From contig NZ_LMOG01000005.1 of the NCBI RefSeq assembly GCF_001423495.1, positions 308,424 through 372,423 of the forward strand: a stretch of DNA of 64,000 bases. Reading direction: 5' to 3'. The position numbers were made by a program, and so were the translations under genes. The stretch is from Xanthomonas sp. Leaf131 (lineage in GTDB: Bacteria > Pseudomonadota > Gammaproteobacteria > Xanthomonadales > Xanthomonadaceae). Positions 44,761 to 53,636 of this stretch are shown piece after piece (the first letter of the stretch is position 1; every line of letters begins with the position of its first letter). A model generated the notes under the pieces. That model was not told the origin of the DNA. It made no database searches and saw nothing but the letters and a program-made list of their open reading frames with translations.

Positions 44761-46050
44761 ATGACCACTCGCGTCCTTACCGGCATCACCACCTCCGGCA
44801 CCCCGCATCTGGGCAATTACGTCGGTGCGATCCGCCCGGCCATCCAGGCCAGCGCCGGCGCCGATGCGGAGAGCTTCTACTTCCTGGCCGACCTGCACAG
44901 CTTGATCAAGGCGCAGGACCCGGCGCGCACGCAGCGCTCCACACTGGAAATCGCCGCCAGCTGGCTGGCCTGCGGGCTGGACCCGGAGACGGTGTGGTTT
45001 TATCGCCAGTCCGATGTGCCGGAGACCACCGAACTGCTGTGGCTGCTGACCTGCGTGGCCGGCAAGGGCATTCTCAACCGCGCGCATGCCTACAAGGCGG
45101 CGGTGGACAAGAACCGCGCCGACGGCGAGGACGAAGATGCAGGCGTGAGCGCCGGCTTGTTCATGTATCCGGTGCTGATGGCGGCGGATATCCTGATCTT
45201 CAACGCACACAAGGTGCCGGTGGGGCGCGACCAGATTCAGCATATCGAGATGGCGCGCGATTTCGCCCAGCGCTTCAATCATGTGTATGGCCGCGACTTC
45301 TTTACCTTGCCCGAAGCGGTGATCGACGAGCAGGTCTCCACGTTGCCGGGCCTAGACGGCCGCAAGATGAGCAAGAGTTACGGCAATACGATTCCGCTGT
45401 TCGCCCCGCGCGAGGAACTGCGCAAGCTGGTGTTCTCCATCCTCACCGATTCGCGCGCGCCCGGCGAAGCCAAGGACACGCAGGGTTCTGCCCTGTTCCA
45501 GTTGTATCAGGCCTTTGCCACGCCGCAGGAAACGGCTGCATTTGCGCAGTCCTTTGCCGATGGCATCGGTTGGGGCGATGCCAAGCAGCAGCTGTTCGAG
45601 CGGATCGACCAGGAAATTACGCCGCTGCGCACGCGCTATGAGGCGCTGATGGCCGAGCCGGCCAAGATCGAGGCGATTCTGCGCGCCGGTGGCGCACGTC
45701 TGCGCGCGCGCTATGCCACCCCGTTTCTGGCCGAGCTGCGCGCTGCAGTGGGTCTGCGCGATCTCTCCAGTCAGGCCGCGGCCACTACGATTGCTGCAGA
45801 CGAAAAAATCGCGCCGCCGGTGTTCAAGCAATATCGCGAGAGCGACGGGCAGTTCTATTTCAAGTTGAACGATGGCGCCGGTGCGTTGCTGCTGCAGAGC
45901 GATGGCTTCGCTTCGCCGCGCGATGCGGGTCAGTTGATTGCACGCCTGAAGCAGGCAGAGCAGGCCAGCGATCTGCAATTGCCGGGCGTGCACGCACAGG
46001 TGGATGCGGACGTGATCCTTGCGGCGATGCGTGTGTTGCGCGAGGCCTAA
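44761..46050 (+). CDS. trpS: Tryptophan-tRNA ligase with C-terminal extension
   Basis: A 429-residue TrpS from the ATG at 44761. The catalytic core shows the HIGH-type motif in TSGTPHLGNYVGA, the tryptophan pocket and VPVGRDQIQHIEMARDFAQRFN, and KMSKS at 202-206 (GRKMSKSYGN). Ordinary bacterial TrpS is about 330 residues; here about 90 extra residues follow the anticodon-binding helices. The extension contains SDGQFYFKLNDGAGALLLQSDGFASPRDAGQLIARL, which resembles a YegP/DUF1508 strand-helix unit. The added part may change tRNA binding or stability. Confidence 0.95.
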   Translation: MTTRVLTGITTSGTPHLGNYVGAIRPAIQASAGADAESFYFLADLHSLIKAQDPARTQRSTLEIAASWLACGLDPETVWFYRQSDVPETTELLWLLTCVAGKGILNRAHAYKAAVDKNRADGEDEDAGVSAGLFMYPVLMAADILIFNAHKVPVGRDQIQHIEMARDFAQRFNHVYGRDFFTLPEAVIDEQVSTLPGLDGRKMSKSYGNTIPLFAPREELRKLVFSILTDSRAPGEAKDTQGSALFQLYQAFATPQETAAFAQSFADGIGWGDAKQQLFERIDQEITPLRTRYEALMAEPAKIEAILRAGGARLRARYATPFLAELRAAVGLRDLSSQAAATTIAADEKIAPPVFKQYRESDGQFYFKLNDGAGALLLQSDGFASPRDAGQLIARLKQAEQASDLQLPGVHAQVDADVILAAMRVLREA

Positions 46051-46108
46051 CAACACGCATGGAGCCCTGCGCCTACACTGTGGTTTCTCGGGTAGGCGTG
46101 GGGTAGGA

Positions 46109-47053
46109 ATGACAGCGACAGCCGATTCCAGCATCCAGACCATCGATACCGGCTTCGGCGGTGCGCAGTTCGATGCGGCGTACCTGATCGTCGAGGCGCA
46201 ACGTGGCGCCTTCGTCGATTGCGGCACCTCATTGTCGGTGCCGCACATGCTGGCTGGGTTGCAGAAGGCCGGGCTGATGCCTGCGCAGGTGGAGTGGTTG
46301 ATCCTGACCCATGTGCATCTGGATCATGCCGGCGGTGCGGGTGCGTTGCTGCAGCACTTGCCCAATGCGCGGGTGCTGGTGCATCCGCGCGGCGCGGCGC
46401 ACATGATCGATCCCACCCGGCTGATTGCCGGTGCCACCGCGGTGTACGGCGAGGCGGAGATGGCGCGCAGTTACGGCGCCATCGTGCCGGTGCCCGCCGA
46501 GCGGGTGGTGGAAGCAGCCGATGGGCAGACCGTGATGCTGGGCGAGCGCGCGCTGCGTGTTATCGATACGCCGGGACACGCGCGGCATCACCTGTGCATG
46601 TGGGATGCGCGCAGCCGCAGCTGGTTTACCGGCGACACCTTCGGCTTGTCGTATCGCCAGCTCGATAGCGCGCAGGGTGCCTTCATCCTGCCAACCTCTT
46701 CGCCGGTGCAGTTCGAGCCGGAAGCGATGATGCACTCCATCGCGCGGCTGATGGAGACCGCGCCGGCCGCGATGTATCTGACCCATTACGGGCGCGTCAC
46801 ATCGCCGGAGCCGTTGGCGCAGGCGCTGATCGAGCAGATCCATGCGATGACCGCCATCGCACTGCGCTGCGCACAGCGTGCGGACCGCCATCACTGCATG
46901 GTGGCGGCGTTGAGTGAGCTGTATCTGGAGCGCGCCCGCCTGCACGGCTGTCGCCTGGACGATGCGAGCGTGGCGCAGTTGCTGGTCACCGATATCGAAC
47001 TCAACGCGCAGGGCCTGGCGTGCTGGCTGGATCGCGCAACGCGGACGAGTTAG
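46109..47053 (+). CDS. Metallo-beta-lactamase-fold hydrolase
   Basis: A 314-residue protein from the ATG at 46109. The metal-binding motif is THVHLDHAGG, followed by HPRGAAHMIDPTRL, DTPGHARHHLCMW, the bridging aspartate in FTGDTFGLSY and TSSPVQFEPEAMMHSI, with HYGR near the end of the core. No signal peptide, so cytoplasmic. The family includes glyoxalase II-like, flavodiiron and lactonase enzymes; the long C-terminal helical part with RCAQRADRHHC does not single out one. It is 58 nt from trpS. Confidence 0.88.
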   Translation: MTATADSSIQTIDTGFGGAQFDAAYLIVEAQRGAFVDCGTSLSVPHMLAGLQKAGLMPAQVEWLILTHVHLDHAGGAGALLQHLPNARVLVHPRGAAHMIDPTRLIAGATAVYGEAEMARSYGAIVPVPAERVVEAADGQTVMLGERALRVIDTPGHARHHLCMWDARSRSWFTGDTFGLSYRQLDSAQGAFILPTSSPVQFEPEAMMHSIARLMETAPAAMYLTHYGRVTSPEPLAQALIEQIHAMTAIALRCAQRADRHHCMVAALSELYLERARLHGCRLDDASVAQLLVTDIELNAQGLACWLDRATRTS

Positions 47054-47189
47054 CGCGCTTGGAGCGGCTGACAAAATCGCTTGAACGTTGCATCAATGGC
47101 GGCGTGGATGCCGTCAAACCATTCGATTAGCTTTCAAGCTGACCTAGGTCTTGAACTTCAGTGTCGGTTGGATGTTCCCAAGCCGAGTT

Positions 47190-47306
47190 GGTCGAGGGCG
47201 CGGTGCCCTCACCGCCCGCGGGACACGCCGCAAGTACGTCCGTGTAGGCTCGGTGGCGGCATCCATGCCGCCACACGGTCCCGCAATCGGTGAGGACACC
47301 GCACCA
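47190..47306 (-). repeat. Palindromic element, copy 3 (minus orientation)
   Basis: 117 bp, nearly identical to the element at 16080-16197 (differences at only a handful of positions, including TTGTAAGG against GTGTAGG). The same outer and apical stems are kept. It opens a 900-bp gene-free interval (47054-47954) that holds three copies of the family; between copies no gene is supported. Confidence 0.85.
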
Positions 47307-47425
47307 TAAAGTTGGTCGGTGATTGGGTGAAAGCCTGCCTGTGATCGCGTTGCGTATTGCGTTGCGAAGCTGATCGCCGCGGCGTTATCCGACAACACAC
47401 GTCATGCGTTGCTTGCAACCATGCG

Positions 47426-47580
47426 CACCGACCATCTCGACGGGCCCTTGCCCGCCCACCGTCGCGGGACCTTCTGGGGCATGGATGCCGCAGAAGAGCT
47501 TACATGGACGTACTTGCAGCGTGTCCCGCGATGGTGGGCGGGCAAGGGCCCTGCAGCAAAGCGGCAGATCAATCGCTCTG
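47426..47580 (+). repeat. Palindromic element, copy 4 (plus orientation)
   Basis: Outer arms of 29 bp at 47442-47470 and 47522-47550, with one mismatch. The apical hairpin is CTTCTGGGGCAT-GG-ATGCCGCAGAAG, where the outer base pairs differ from copies 2 and 5 but still pair. The core TACTTGC.GCGTGTCCCGCG and right flank GCAGATCAATCGCTCT are retained. Confidence 0.88.
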
Positions 47581-47642
47581 CAACTGCTCTATCCGCAGTG
47601 TCCAATTACTTCCACGATAAGCGGGATTTCGCACAGCCATGC

Positions 47643-47803
47643 ACACCGACCATCCGTCGCGGGACCTTACGCGGCATGGATGCCGCGTAAGAGCCTACAC
47701 GGACGTACTTGCGGCGTGTCCCGCGATGGTGGGCGGGCAAGGGCCCTGCAGCAAACCAGCAGATCATCCGCTCTCAAAAACCGACCCGTCCAAACCGTTC
47801 AAC
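47643..47803 (+). repeat. Palindromic element, copy 5 (plus, left arm truncated)
   Basis: It starts at CACCGACCAT, then jumps into CCGTCGCGGGACC, missing about 20 bp of the left outer arm. The apical hairpin matches copy 2 exactly. The right part, including GATCATCCGCTCT and CCGACCC.TCCAAACCG, matches the inverted copy at the end of the window. Confidence 0.85.
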
Positions 47804-47954
47804 TACCTCTCAAGACGACCGAGAGCTTGAGTTTCAGCACAGCTTGGATGTTCCCAAGCGGTGAGGACATCGCACCTGGCAACGCGTGTCATAGCTCCGG
47901 TGTCGGCCGCACGCTTGTAAACTATGTGTCATCTATCTGTTGCAAGGCCACGCC

Positions 47955-49616
47955 GTGAATCCGATGCGCATCCTGTTGTTGTCCGCCTGCCTGTTTGTGG
48001 GAGGCGTGGCGCAGGCCGCCAACGATCTGCCCGGTGGCGGCATCGATGCCGAGGCATTGTCGAAGCACGTGCGCTTGCTCGCATCGGACGAATTCGAAGG
48101 GCGCGCGCCGGCCAGTTCGGGTGAGCAGCGCACCGTGGATTACCTGGTCGAGCAGTTCAAGACGGCCGGCCTGCAACCGGGCGGCGAGCAAGGTGGTTGG
48201 ACCCAGGCAGTGCCGTTGGTGCGTGCGCAGGTGGATGGCCCGGTGCGCGCCAGCCTGCGCGTTGGCGGCAAGACCCAAACGCTGGTCAATGGCACCGATG
48301 TGACGCTGCAGAGCTTGCGCCCGCTGGATGCGGTGGCCTTGAAGAATGCACCGCTGGTATTCGTCGGCTACGGCATCAGCGCCCCGGAGCGGCAGTGGGA
48401 CGACTACAAGGGCGTGGACCTGCGCGGCAAGATCGCGGTGGTGCTGATCAACGATGCCGACTTCGAAACGCCGCAGCCTGGTGCATTCGACGGCAAGGCG
48501 GTGACTTATTACGGCCGCTGGACCTACAAGTACGAAGAAGCCGCGCGCCGCGGCGCTGCCGGCGTGTTGATCGTGCACGAGACCGCGCCGGCCGCGTACG
48601 GCTGGGCGACCGTGCAGAGTTCGGGTTTGTCGCCGTTGTTCGATATCGAACGCAGCGATGCCGATGCGAAGGCGCAGCATGTGCCGGTGCGTGGCTGGAT
48701 GCAGCAGGCGTTGGCGGTGTCGCTGTTCCAGCGCGCCGGACTGGATTTTGCGCAGGCCAAGCAGCGTGCGCAGCAGCGCGACTTCGCACCGATTGCGTTG
48801 GGCGATGCCACGCTGTCGGTGAACTTCAAGCTCAAGCGCGAGCGCGTGGTCACCCATAACGTGGTGGCCAAGCTCACCGGCAGCCAGCATCCGGACGAGA
48901 CGGTGATCTTCTCCGCGCACTGGGATGCCTTCGGTGTGGGCAAGGCCGATGCCGGCGGCGACACCGTGCGTCGTGGCGCAGTGGACAACGCCACCGGCGT
49001 GGCCAGCGTGCTGGAATTGGCGCGCGTGTTCGCGGCTGGCCCCCAGCCGCAGCGCACGCTGTACTTCATCGCATTGACGGCAGAAGAAAAGGGCCTGCTC
49101 GGCGCCAACTATTACGCCGCACATCCGCTGGCACCGTTGGACAAGACTGTGGCCGTGCTCAACATGGAAATGTTCAGCCCCGATGGCCTCACCCGCGATA
49201 TCGCCTCGTGGGGACGTGGACGCGTCTCGCTGGAAGGCGAATTGGAGCAGGCCGCCAAGGCGCGCGGGCGCAGCTATTCGCCGGATCCGAATCTGGAAGC
49301 GGGTTTCTTCTACCGCGCCGACCATTTCGCGTTCGCACGCATGGGTGTGCCGGCGATTACTGCAGGCCCCGGTCTGGACATGCTCGAAGGCGGTGTGGCG
49401 GCCGGCAAGGCGCTGCGCGATAAATACTTTGCCGAGTGCTATCACCAGCCCTGCGATCGTTGGACCCCGCAGTGGGATGCCAGCGGCCACGCGGCCGACA
49501 CCACGTTGATCTACGACGTGGGCGTGGCGCTGGCCAATAGCCGGCAGTGGCCGAGCTGGCAGGACGGTTCGGAGTTCAAGGCGATCCGTGCCAAGAGCGA
49601 TGCGGCGCGCAAGTAA
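47955..49616 (+). CDS. M28 family zinc aminopeptidase with PA domain, exported
   Basis: A 553-residue peptidase. GTG 47955 fits the AAGG ribosome site; ATG 47964 is the alternative. Signal peptide RILLLSACLFVGGVAQAA. The protease-associated (PA) domain lies at about residues 130-240 (VFVGYGISAPERQWDDYKGVDLRGKIAVVL ... GAAGVLIVHE). The two-zinc catalytic site shows SAHWDAFG, DNATGVASVLELA, TAEEKGLLGANYY, LNMEMFSPDG and the last histidine in YRADHFAFAR. It probably trims peptides in the periplasm or outside. Downstream sits a MITE-like element. Confidence 0.95.
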   Translation: MNPMRILLLSACLFVGGVAQAANDLPGGGIDAEALSKHVRLLASDEFEGRAPASSGEQRTVDYLVEQFKTAGLQPGGEQGGWTQAVPLVRAQVDGPVRASLRVGGKTQTLVNGTDVTLQSLRPLDAVALKNAPLVFVGYGISAPERQWDDYKGVDLRGKIAVVLINDADFETPQPGAFDGKAVTYYGRWTYKYEEAARRGAAGVLIVHETAPAAYGWATVQSSGLSPLFDIERSDADAKAQHVPVRGWMQQALAVSLFQRAGLDFAQAKQRAQQRDFAPIALGDATLSVNFKLKRERVVTHNVVAKLTGSQHPDETVIFSAHWDAFGVGKADAGGDTVRRGAVDNATGVASVLELARVFAAGPQPQRTLYFIALTAEEKGLLGANYYAAHPLAPLDKTVAVLNMEMFSPDGLTRDIASWGRGRVSLEGELEQAAKARGRSYSPDPNLEAGFFYRADHFAFARMGVPAITAGPGLDMLEGGVAAGKALRDKYFAECYHQPCDRWTPQWDASGHAADTTLIYDVGVALANSRQWPSWQDGSEFKAIRAKSDAARK

Positions 49617-49723
49617 GCGCGCAGTGATGAGGGCATCGTGCGCTGGACCAACCGGGTGAACGTCGACTGCCCGGTGCTGTGGTCTACGCTCAGGCACTGA
49701 ATGGTTGCCGATGGACCTGCTCA

Positions 49724-49866
49724 AGAGTGGCTAACAAAACGTAGCGAGCAGTCGTCAAGTGGGCGTGGATGGCGCGCTCAGAACCGCAGTGTACGAGTGC
49801 TACATGCCGCACCGATCACCGGCCGCGCCCGCCTGGCGGTGAGCGCAATCGTTTATTAGCCGCACT
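49724..49866. mobile_element. MITE-like element, 143 bp, copy 2 (inverted)
   Basis: Same length as copy 1 at 17558-17700 and in reverse orientation. Termini AGAGTGGCTAACAAAA and, reversed, AGTGCGGCTAATAAA. The internal blocks GCCGCCAGGCGGGCGCGG and ACTCGTACA are shared. Its last bases include the first two bases of the TAG stop triplet (49865-49867, reversed) of the downstream minus-strand gene, so the element end supplies that gene's stop. Confidence 0.8.
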
Positions 49867-50302
49867 AAGGCTTGCCAGGATTGCGCTGCGCGTTGCCCGT
49901 CGCACTCTTGGCGCGCGCGCCGCCGCAGGGATAGCGTTTGGCCAGCGCCTGGATGATCAAGTCAGGCGCTGCTTGGTCCTGGCGCGCGTCGGGCAGCGCG
50001 CCGATATCGGCGATGATCGCCTGCAGATCCGGTGTGCCTGCCTTGCCTGCCGGCATGCACCACTGCTTGCGGTAGCTGGCGCTGGCGACGCCGAGCAGGT
50101 AAGCGCCGGCGCGGCTGGCCGAAACCAGGACCTTGAATTCGAGCTGCGCTGGCGCGTCGATTTCCGGCGCCAGCGATCCGTCCAGCCCGGCCTCGATCAG
50201 CTTGCGCCCGCTGAGTTCCCATGGCTCGGGTGCGCGTGCCGATGCCGTGGTGGAAAGCGTGGTCAGGGCGGCCAGGGCCAGCCAGGGAAGGCGAAGCTGC
50301 AT
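49865..50302 (-). CDS. Exported Rap1a/Tai-like protein
   Basis: A 145-residue product from the ATG at 50302 (GAGAG upstream). Signal peptide RLPWLALAALTTLSTTASA. The mature domain has AYLLGVASASYRKQWCMPAG, a helical stretch DLQAIIADIGALPDARQDQAAPDLIIQALAKRYPC, which matches the Rap1a/Tai pattern: a mid-domain Cys-x-Pro, then helices and a terminal FPC-like cysteine. In type VI secretion, such periplasmic proteins neutralise peptidoglycan amidase effectors, but orphan homologues are common in genomes. No effector is adjacent. The family call is from pattern only. Confidence 0.6.
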   Translation of the reverse strand: MQLRLPWLALAALTTLSTTASARAPEPWELSGRKLIEAGLDGSLAPEIDAPAQLEFKVLVSASRAGAYLLGVASASYRKQWCMPAGKAGTPDLQAIIADIGALPDARQDQAAPDLIIQALAKRYPCGGARAKSATGNAQRNPGKP

Positions 50303-50424
50303 GTGCACTCTCGGATGCGGGTCGGCTTGCACCATACCGCGATAGACGCCCGCTGGCTGCGTGCGGCCTCGGCTTGGGCATCTGCTCTAGAATTGAAGCT
50401 TCCGCTGTACTTGGCACTGTTCCG

Positions 50425-51321
50425 ATGTCTTCCTCTCACGACGCTGCCGCACCCGCGCGCAGCGGGCTGGTCGCTCTTGCGTTGTTGCTGGTCTACGTGG
50501 TCTGGGGCTCGACCTATCTGGCGATCCGGTTTGCGCTGGAAGGTGGCGCGCTGCCGCTGACCATGGTGTCGGGCACGCGCTTTGTCGTGGCCGGCACGGT
50601 GCTGTATGCGGTGTTGCGCTGGCGTGGTGTGGCCGCGCCGACGCGTGCGCAGTGGAAGAACGTGGCCTTGATGGGTGCGGCGCTGTTGCTGCTGGGCAAC
50701 GGCATGGTGGTACTGGCCGAGCGCAGCGTGTCGTCCGGCTTGGCCGCCACCGCGGTGGCATCGGTGCCGTTGTGGATGGCGTTGTTCGGCGCCTTGCGCG
50801 GGCAGCATGCCAGCCGTGGCGAATGGCTGGGCATCGTGATCGGGTTTCTGGGTGTGCTCTGGCTCAACGCCGGCAGCAGCCTGACCGCGACGCCTGGCGG
50901 ATTGGTGTTGCTACTGATCGCACCGATCGGCTGGGCATTCGGCTCGGTGTGGTCGCGCGGGCGCGATCTGCCGTCGCCGTTCATGACCGCTGCCGGGCAA
51001 ATGCTGTGCGGCGGCGTGCTGTTGGTGAGCGTCGGCCTGCTGATCGGCGAGCGCCCCCACAGCTTGCCGACACCGCAGGGGTTGTTGGCGGTGGCGTACC
51101 TGTGCGTGTTCGGCTCGATCGTGGCGTTCACCGCCTACGTGTGGCTGCTGCATCACGTGCGCCCGGCGTTGGCCGGCAGCTATGCCTACGTCAACCCGGT
51201 GATTGCGGTGGGGTTGGGCGCGTGGCTGGGGCATGAGAGTTTCAGCGCGCACGATATCGGTGCGATGGCGGTCATCCTGGCCGGCGTGCTGGTGGTGACT
51301 TTCGCCAAGGCGCGACGATGA
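50425..51321 (+). CDS. yedA: EamA-type transporter (YedA-like)
   Basis: A 298-residue drug/metabolite transporter with ten predicted membrane helices in two EamA repeats. The first starts LVALALLLVYVVWGSTYLAIRFALEGGALPLTMVSGTRF, typical of YedA. The second includes LVLLLIAPIGWAFGSVWSRG and ends with SYAYVNPVIAVGLGAWLGHE, the conserved proline-containing helix. Substrates of this subfamily are uncertain (possibly amino acids or vitamins). The rarD start overlaps its stop by 4 nt, so both transporters are made from one transcript. Confidence 0.92.
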   Translation: MSSSHDAAAPARSGLVALALLLVYVVWGSTYLAIRFALEGGALPLTMVSGTRFVVAGTVLYAVLRWRGVAAPTRAQWKNVALMGAALLLLGNGMVVLAERSVSSGLAATAVASVPLWMALFGALRGQHASRGEWLGIVIGFLGVLWLNAGSSLTATPGGLVLLLIAPIGWAFGSVWSRGRDLPSPFMTAAGQMLCGGVLLVSVGLLIGERPHSLPTPQGLLAVAYLCVFGSIVAFTAYVWLLHHVRPALAGSYAYVNPVIAVGLGAWLGHESFSAHDIGAMAVILAGVLVVTFAKARR

Positions 51322-52229
51322 GCGCGGTCTCGCCGATCGAGGCGCGTCGCGGGCTGTTGATCACCGCATCGACCTTCGTGATCTGGGGCCTGGTGCCGCT
51401 GTACTGGCATCTGCTCAAGGCGGTGCCGTCGCTGCAGATCATTGCGCACCGCATCGTGTGGAGCACGGTGCTGGTGGTGGTGTGGTTGCTGGCGACATCG
51501 GGCCTGCGTTGGTGGCGCGCCATTGCCGCGCAGCCACGCGCGTTGTGGATGCTGGCCGGCAGCAGCGTGGCGATTGCATTCAACTGGGGCCTGTATATCT
51601 GGGCGATCAATGCCGGCCATGTGATCGAGGCCAGCCTGGGGTATTTCATCAATCCGCTGCTGAGCGTGTTGCTGGGCGTGCTGGTGCTCAAAGAGCGCCT
51701 GCAGCGTATCCAGTGGGTGGCAGTGGTGTGCGCCACACTGGGCGTGCTGTGGTTGACCGTCGATGCGGGTGCACCGCCGTGGATCGCCTTGGGGCTGGCG
51801 TTTTCGTTCGGTGCTTACGGTTTGTTGCGCAAGTTGGTGGCGGTGGATCCGGTGGCCGGGCTGGGCGTGGAAAGCGTGTATCTGTTCGTGCCGGCGCTGC
51901 TGCTGGCCGGCTGGGGCGAGCAGGGCCATGGCGGCGCCTTCCTGAGCGGCTGGGAGTTGCGCACCGATCTGCTGCTGATCTTCGGCGGCGTGGTGACGGC
52001 GGTGCCGCTGATCGGGTTTGCGTATGGCGTGCGGCGGATTCCGCTGTCGCTGGTGGGCATCCTGCAGTACATCGGGCCGAGCCTGCAGTTGCTGCTGGGC
52101 GTGTGGTTCTTCCACGAGCCGTTCGATCAGGGGCGTGTGATTGGGTTTGCCGCGATCTGGGTCGGGCTGCTGTTGTTCGTTGGCGACAGCGTGTGGCGTT
52201 CGCGGCGGCCGGTTGTGGTGGTTCCATAA
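51318..52229 (+). CDS. rarD: RarD-type EamA transporter
   Basis: A 303-residue transporter of the RarD subfamily: RRGLLITASTFVIWGLVPLYWHLLKAVPSLQIIAHRIVWS is the signature start, then AFNWGLYIWAINAGHVIEASLGYFINPLLSVLLGVLVLKERL and VAYG-type later helices ending FHEPFDQGRVIGFAAIWVGLLLF. About ten helices. RarD was named from a chloramphenicol-sensitivity phenotype and its substrate remains unclear. ATGA overlap with the YedA-like gene suggests shared regulation. Confidence 0.95.
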   Translation: MSAVSPIEARRGLLITASTFVIWGLVPLYWHLLKAVPSLQIIAHRIVWSTVLVVVWLLATSGLRWWRAIAAQPRALWMLAGSSVAIAFNWGLYIWAINAGHVIEASLGYFINPLLSVLLGVLVLKERLQRIQWVAVVCATLGVLWLTVDAGAPPWIALGLAFSFGAYGLLRKLVAVDPVAGLGVESVYLFVPALLLAGWGEQGHGGAFLSGWELRTDLLLIFGGVVTAVPLIGFAYGVRRIPLSLVGILQYIGPSLQLLLGVWFFHEPFDQGRVIGFAAIWVGLLLFVGDSVWRSRRPVVVVP

Positions 52230-52347
52230 CCTTCGCTTGTGCGCGACGCTGGCGATTGCGCAGCGCACGCACGGCGCAGCGTGCTGCCTCTGCGGCCGAC
52301 CTATTGCGCGCTTCGGCACCCAGCCGTTACCGCGCTCCTGTGCGGAA

Positions 52348-53463
52348 TCAGCCGCGCGGCGTTGATTCCGGTGTCGCCACTGCAAGCGTTGAGGCCGGCA
52401 ATTGCTGCGGCGCGGGGCAGTGGCTCGGGTCCTGTTGCGTTTGTGCCAGCCATTGATCGATCGGCCCGCCCAGCAAATCCAGCCGCAGCGGCAGGCTGAG
52501 ATGGGTTTCGCCGGGCAATTCGACGTAGTGCGCGCGCGGGCTGGCCAGCGCCAGCGCACGCCCGTGTGCGACCGGGATGTGCTGATCGGCATCGCCATGC
52601 AATAGCAGCACGCAGCTGCGGGTATCGGCCAGGGCGTGCGCGACGTCGACCTGGTCCAGATCCAGCTTGAGTTGACTGTCGGCAGCGGCGATCACCGCAT
52701 CGATATTCTGGTCGGCATAGCGCCAGCGCGCATACGCGGCCACCGCCTGCCCGCGCCAGCCGTTGGGCTGGCTGGCGAGCAGGTGCGGCACCATGTCGCG
52801 GATGCCGCGCCCGGCATTGGCGAAGGATTCCATTGCCACCACACCGGCCACGCGCGGCCCAAGCTTGTCGGCGGTGAACAGTGCGGTGGCGGCGCCATAG
52901 GAAATGCCGAACAGATACAGCGGGCCGCGGATTTCGCCGCGCGGCTGCAACGCATCCAGCACATCGATCACGTCATCGGATTCGCGTGTGCCGTAACCGG
53001 AAGGGCCACCGCCGGAATGGCCGTGGTTGCGCAGATCGATGGTGATCACCCGGTAGCCGGCCTGCGCCAATTCCAGCGACCATGGCAGCAGCGAATCGCC
53101 ATCCATCATCCAGCCATGCAACAGCACCACCGTACCGCGCGGCGTCGGCGGGGTCGCGGCGGGGACCTTGAAACTGAAATCGACATCCAGCGCATGCGCC
53201 GGATCGTGGCGCTGGCCGAGGTAGCGGTACTGCATGGCGTACTGGCCGGGGTCGATGGCACGCCAGAAGATCGGCACCGCATCGCGCGTGACCACATGCC
53301 CGCTGCGATTGGGCACCGTGGCAATGGCGGCGGCGATGCGCTCTTCGTCGAGTAACGGCGAGGTGCCGCCGGGCGCGACCAGGCGCTCGCTGAGCGAGGT
53401 GGAGGACGAAGAACAGCCGGCCAGCCACAGGCAGGCGCAGGCCAGCAGAATCAGGCGCGTCAT
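52348..53463 (-). CDS. Alpha/beta-hydrolase lipoprotein
   Basis: A 371-residue product with a lipobox (LILLACACLWLAGC; acylated cysteine at residue 17). The hydrolase core has the oxyanion HGWMMDGDSLLPW, a strand TIDLRNHGHSGGG, the nucleophile in GISYGAA, the acid in LHGDADQHIP and the histidine in PGETHLSLPL. The enzyme would be anchored in an envelope membrane facing the periplasm. Similar serine hydrolases act as lipases, esterases or thioesterases; substrate unknown. It is convergent with rarD and co-oriented with the ABC permease genes. Confidence 0.9.
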   Translation of the reverse strand: MTRLILLACACLWLAGCSSSSTSLSERLVAPGGTSPLLDEERIAAAIATVPNRSGHVVTRDAVPIFWRAIDPGQYAMQYRYLGQRHDPAHALDVDFSFKVPAATPPTPRGTVVLLHGWMMDGDSLLPWSLELAQAGYRVITIDLRNHGHSGGGPSGYGTRESDDVIDVLDALQPRGEIRGPLYLFGISYGAATALFTADKLGPRVAGVVAMESFANAGRGIRDMVPHLLASQPNGWRGQAVAAYARWRYADQNIDAVIAAADSQLKLDLDQVDVAHALADTRSCVLLLHGDADQHIPVAHGRALALASPRAHYVELPGETHLSLPLRLDLLGGPIDQWLAQTQQDPSHCPAPQQLPASTLAVATPESTPRG

Positions 53464-53636
53464 GGCAACAGATCAATGGATGCAACGGCCGAGCAGGCTA
53501 CGGCCTGCCCGGCCCGCGCATCTACCGCACTGCAGTGACAAAACGATGACAGCCTGCACTACGTTCAGCCGCAGCACCCGCGCTCAGCTACCTTGGCTGC
53601 AACGATTCCCCATTCCCGGCGGGCCAACGGCCCGCG

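Noticed and set aside
47404..47958. Open frames of 90-184 codons in the palindromic repeats
   Set aside because: They are created by the inverted repeats themselves; the same peptide strings recur wherever the repeat occurs.
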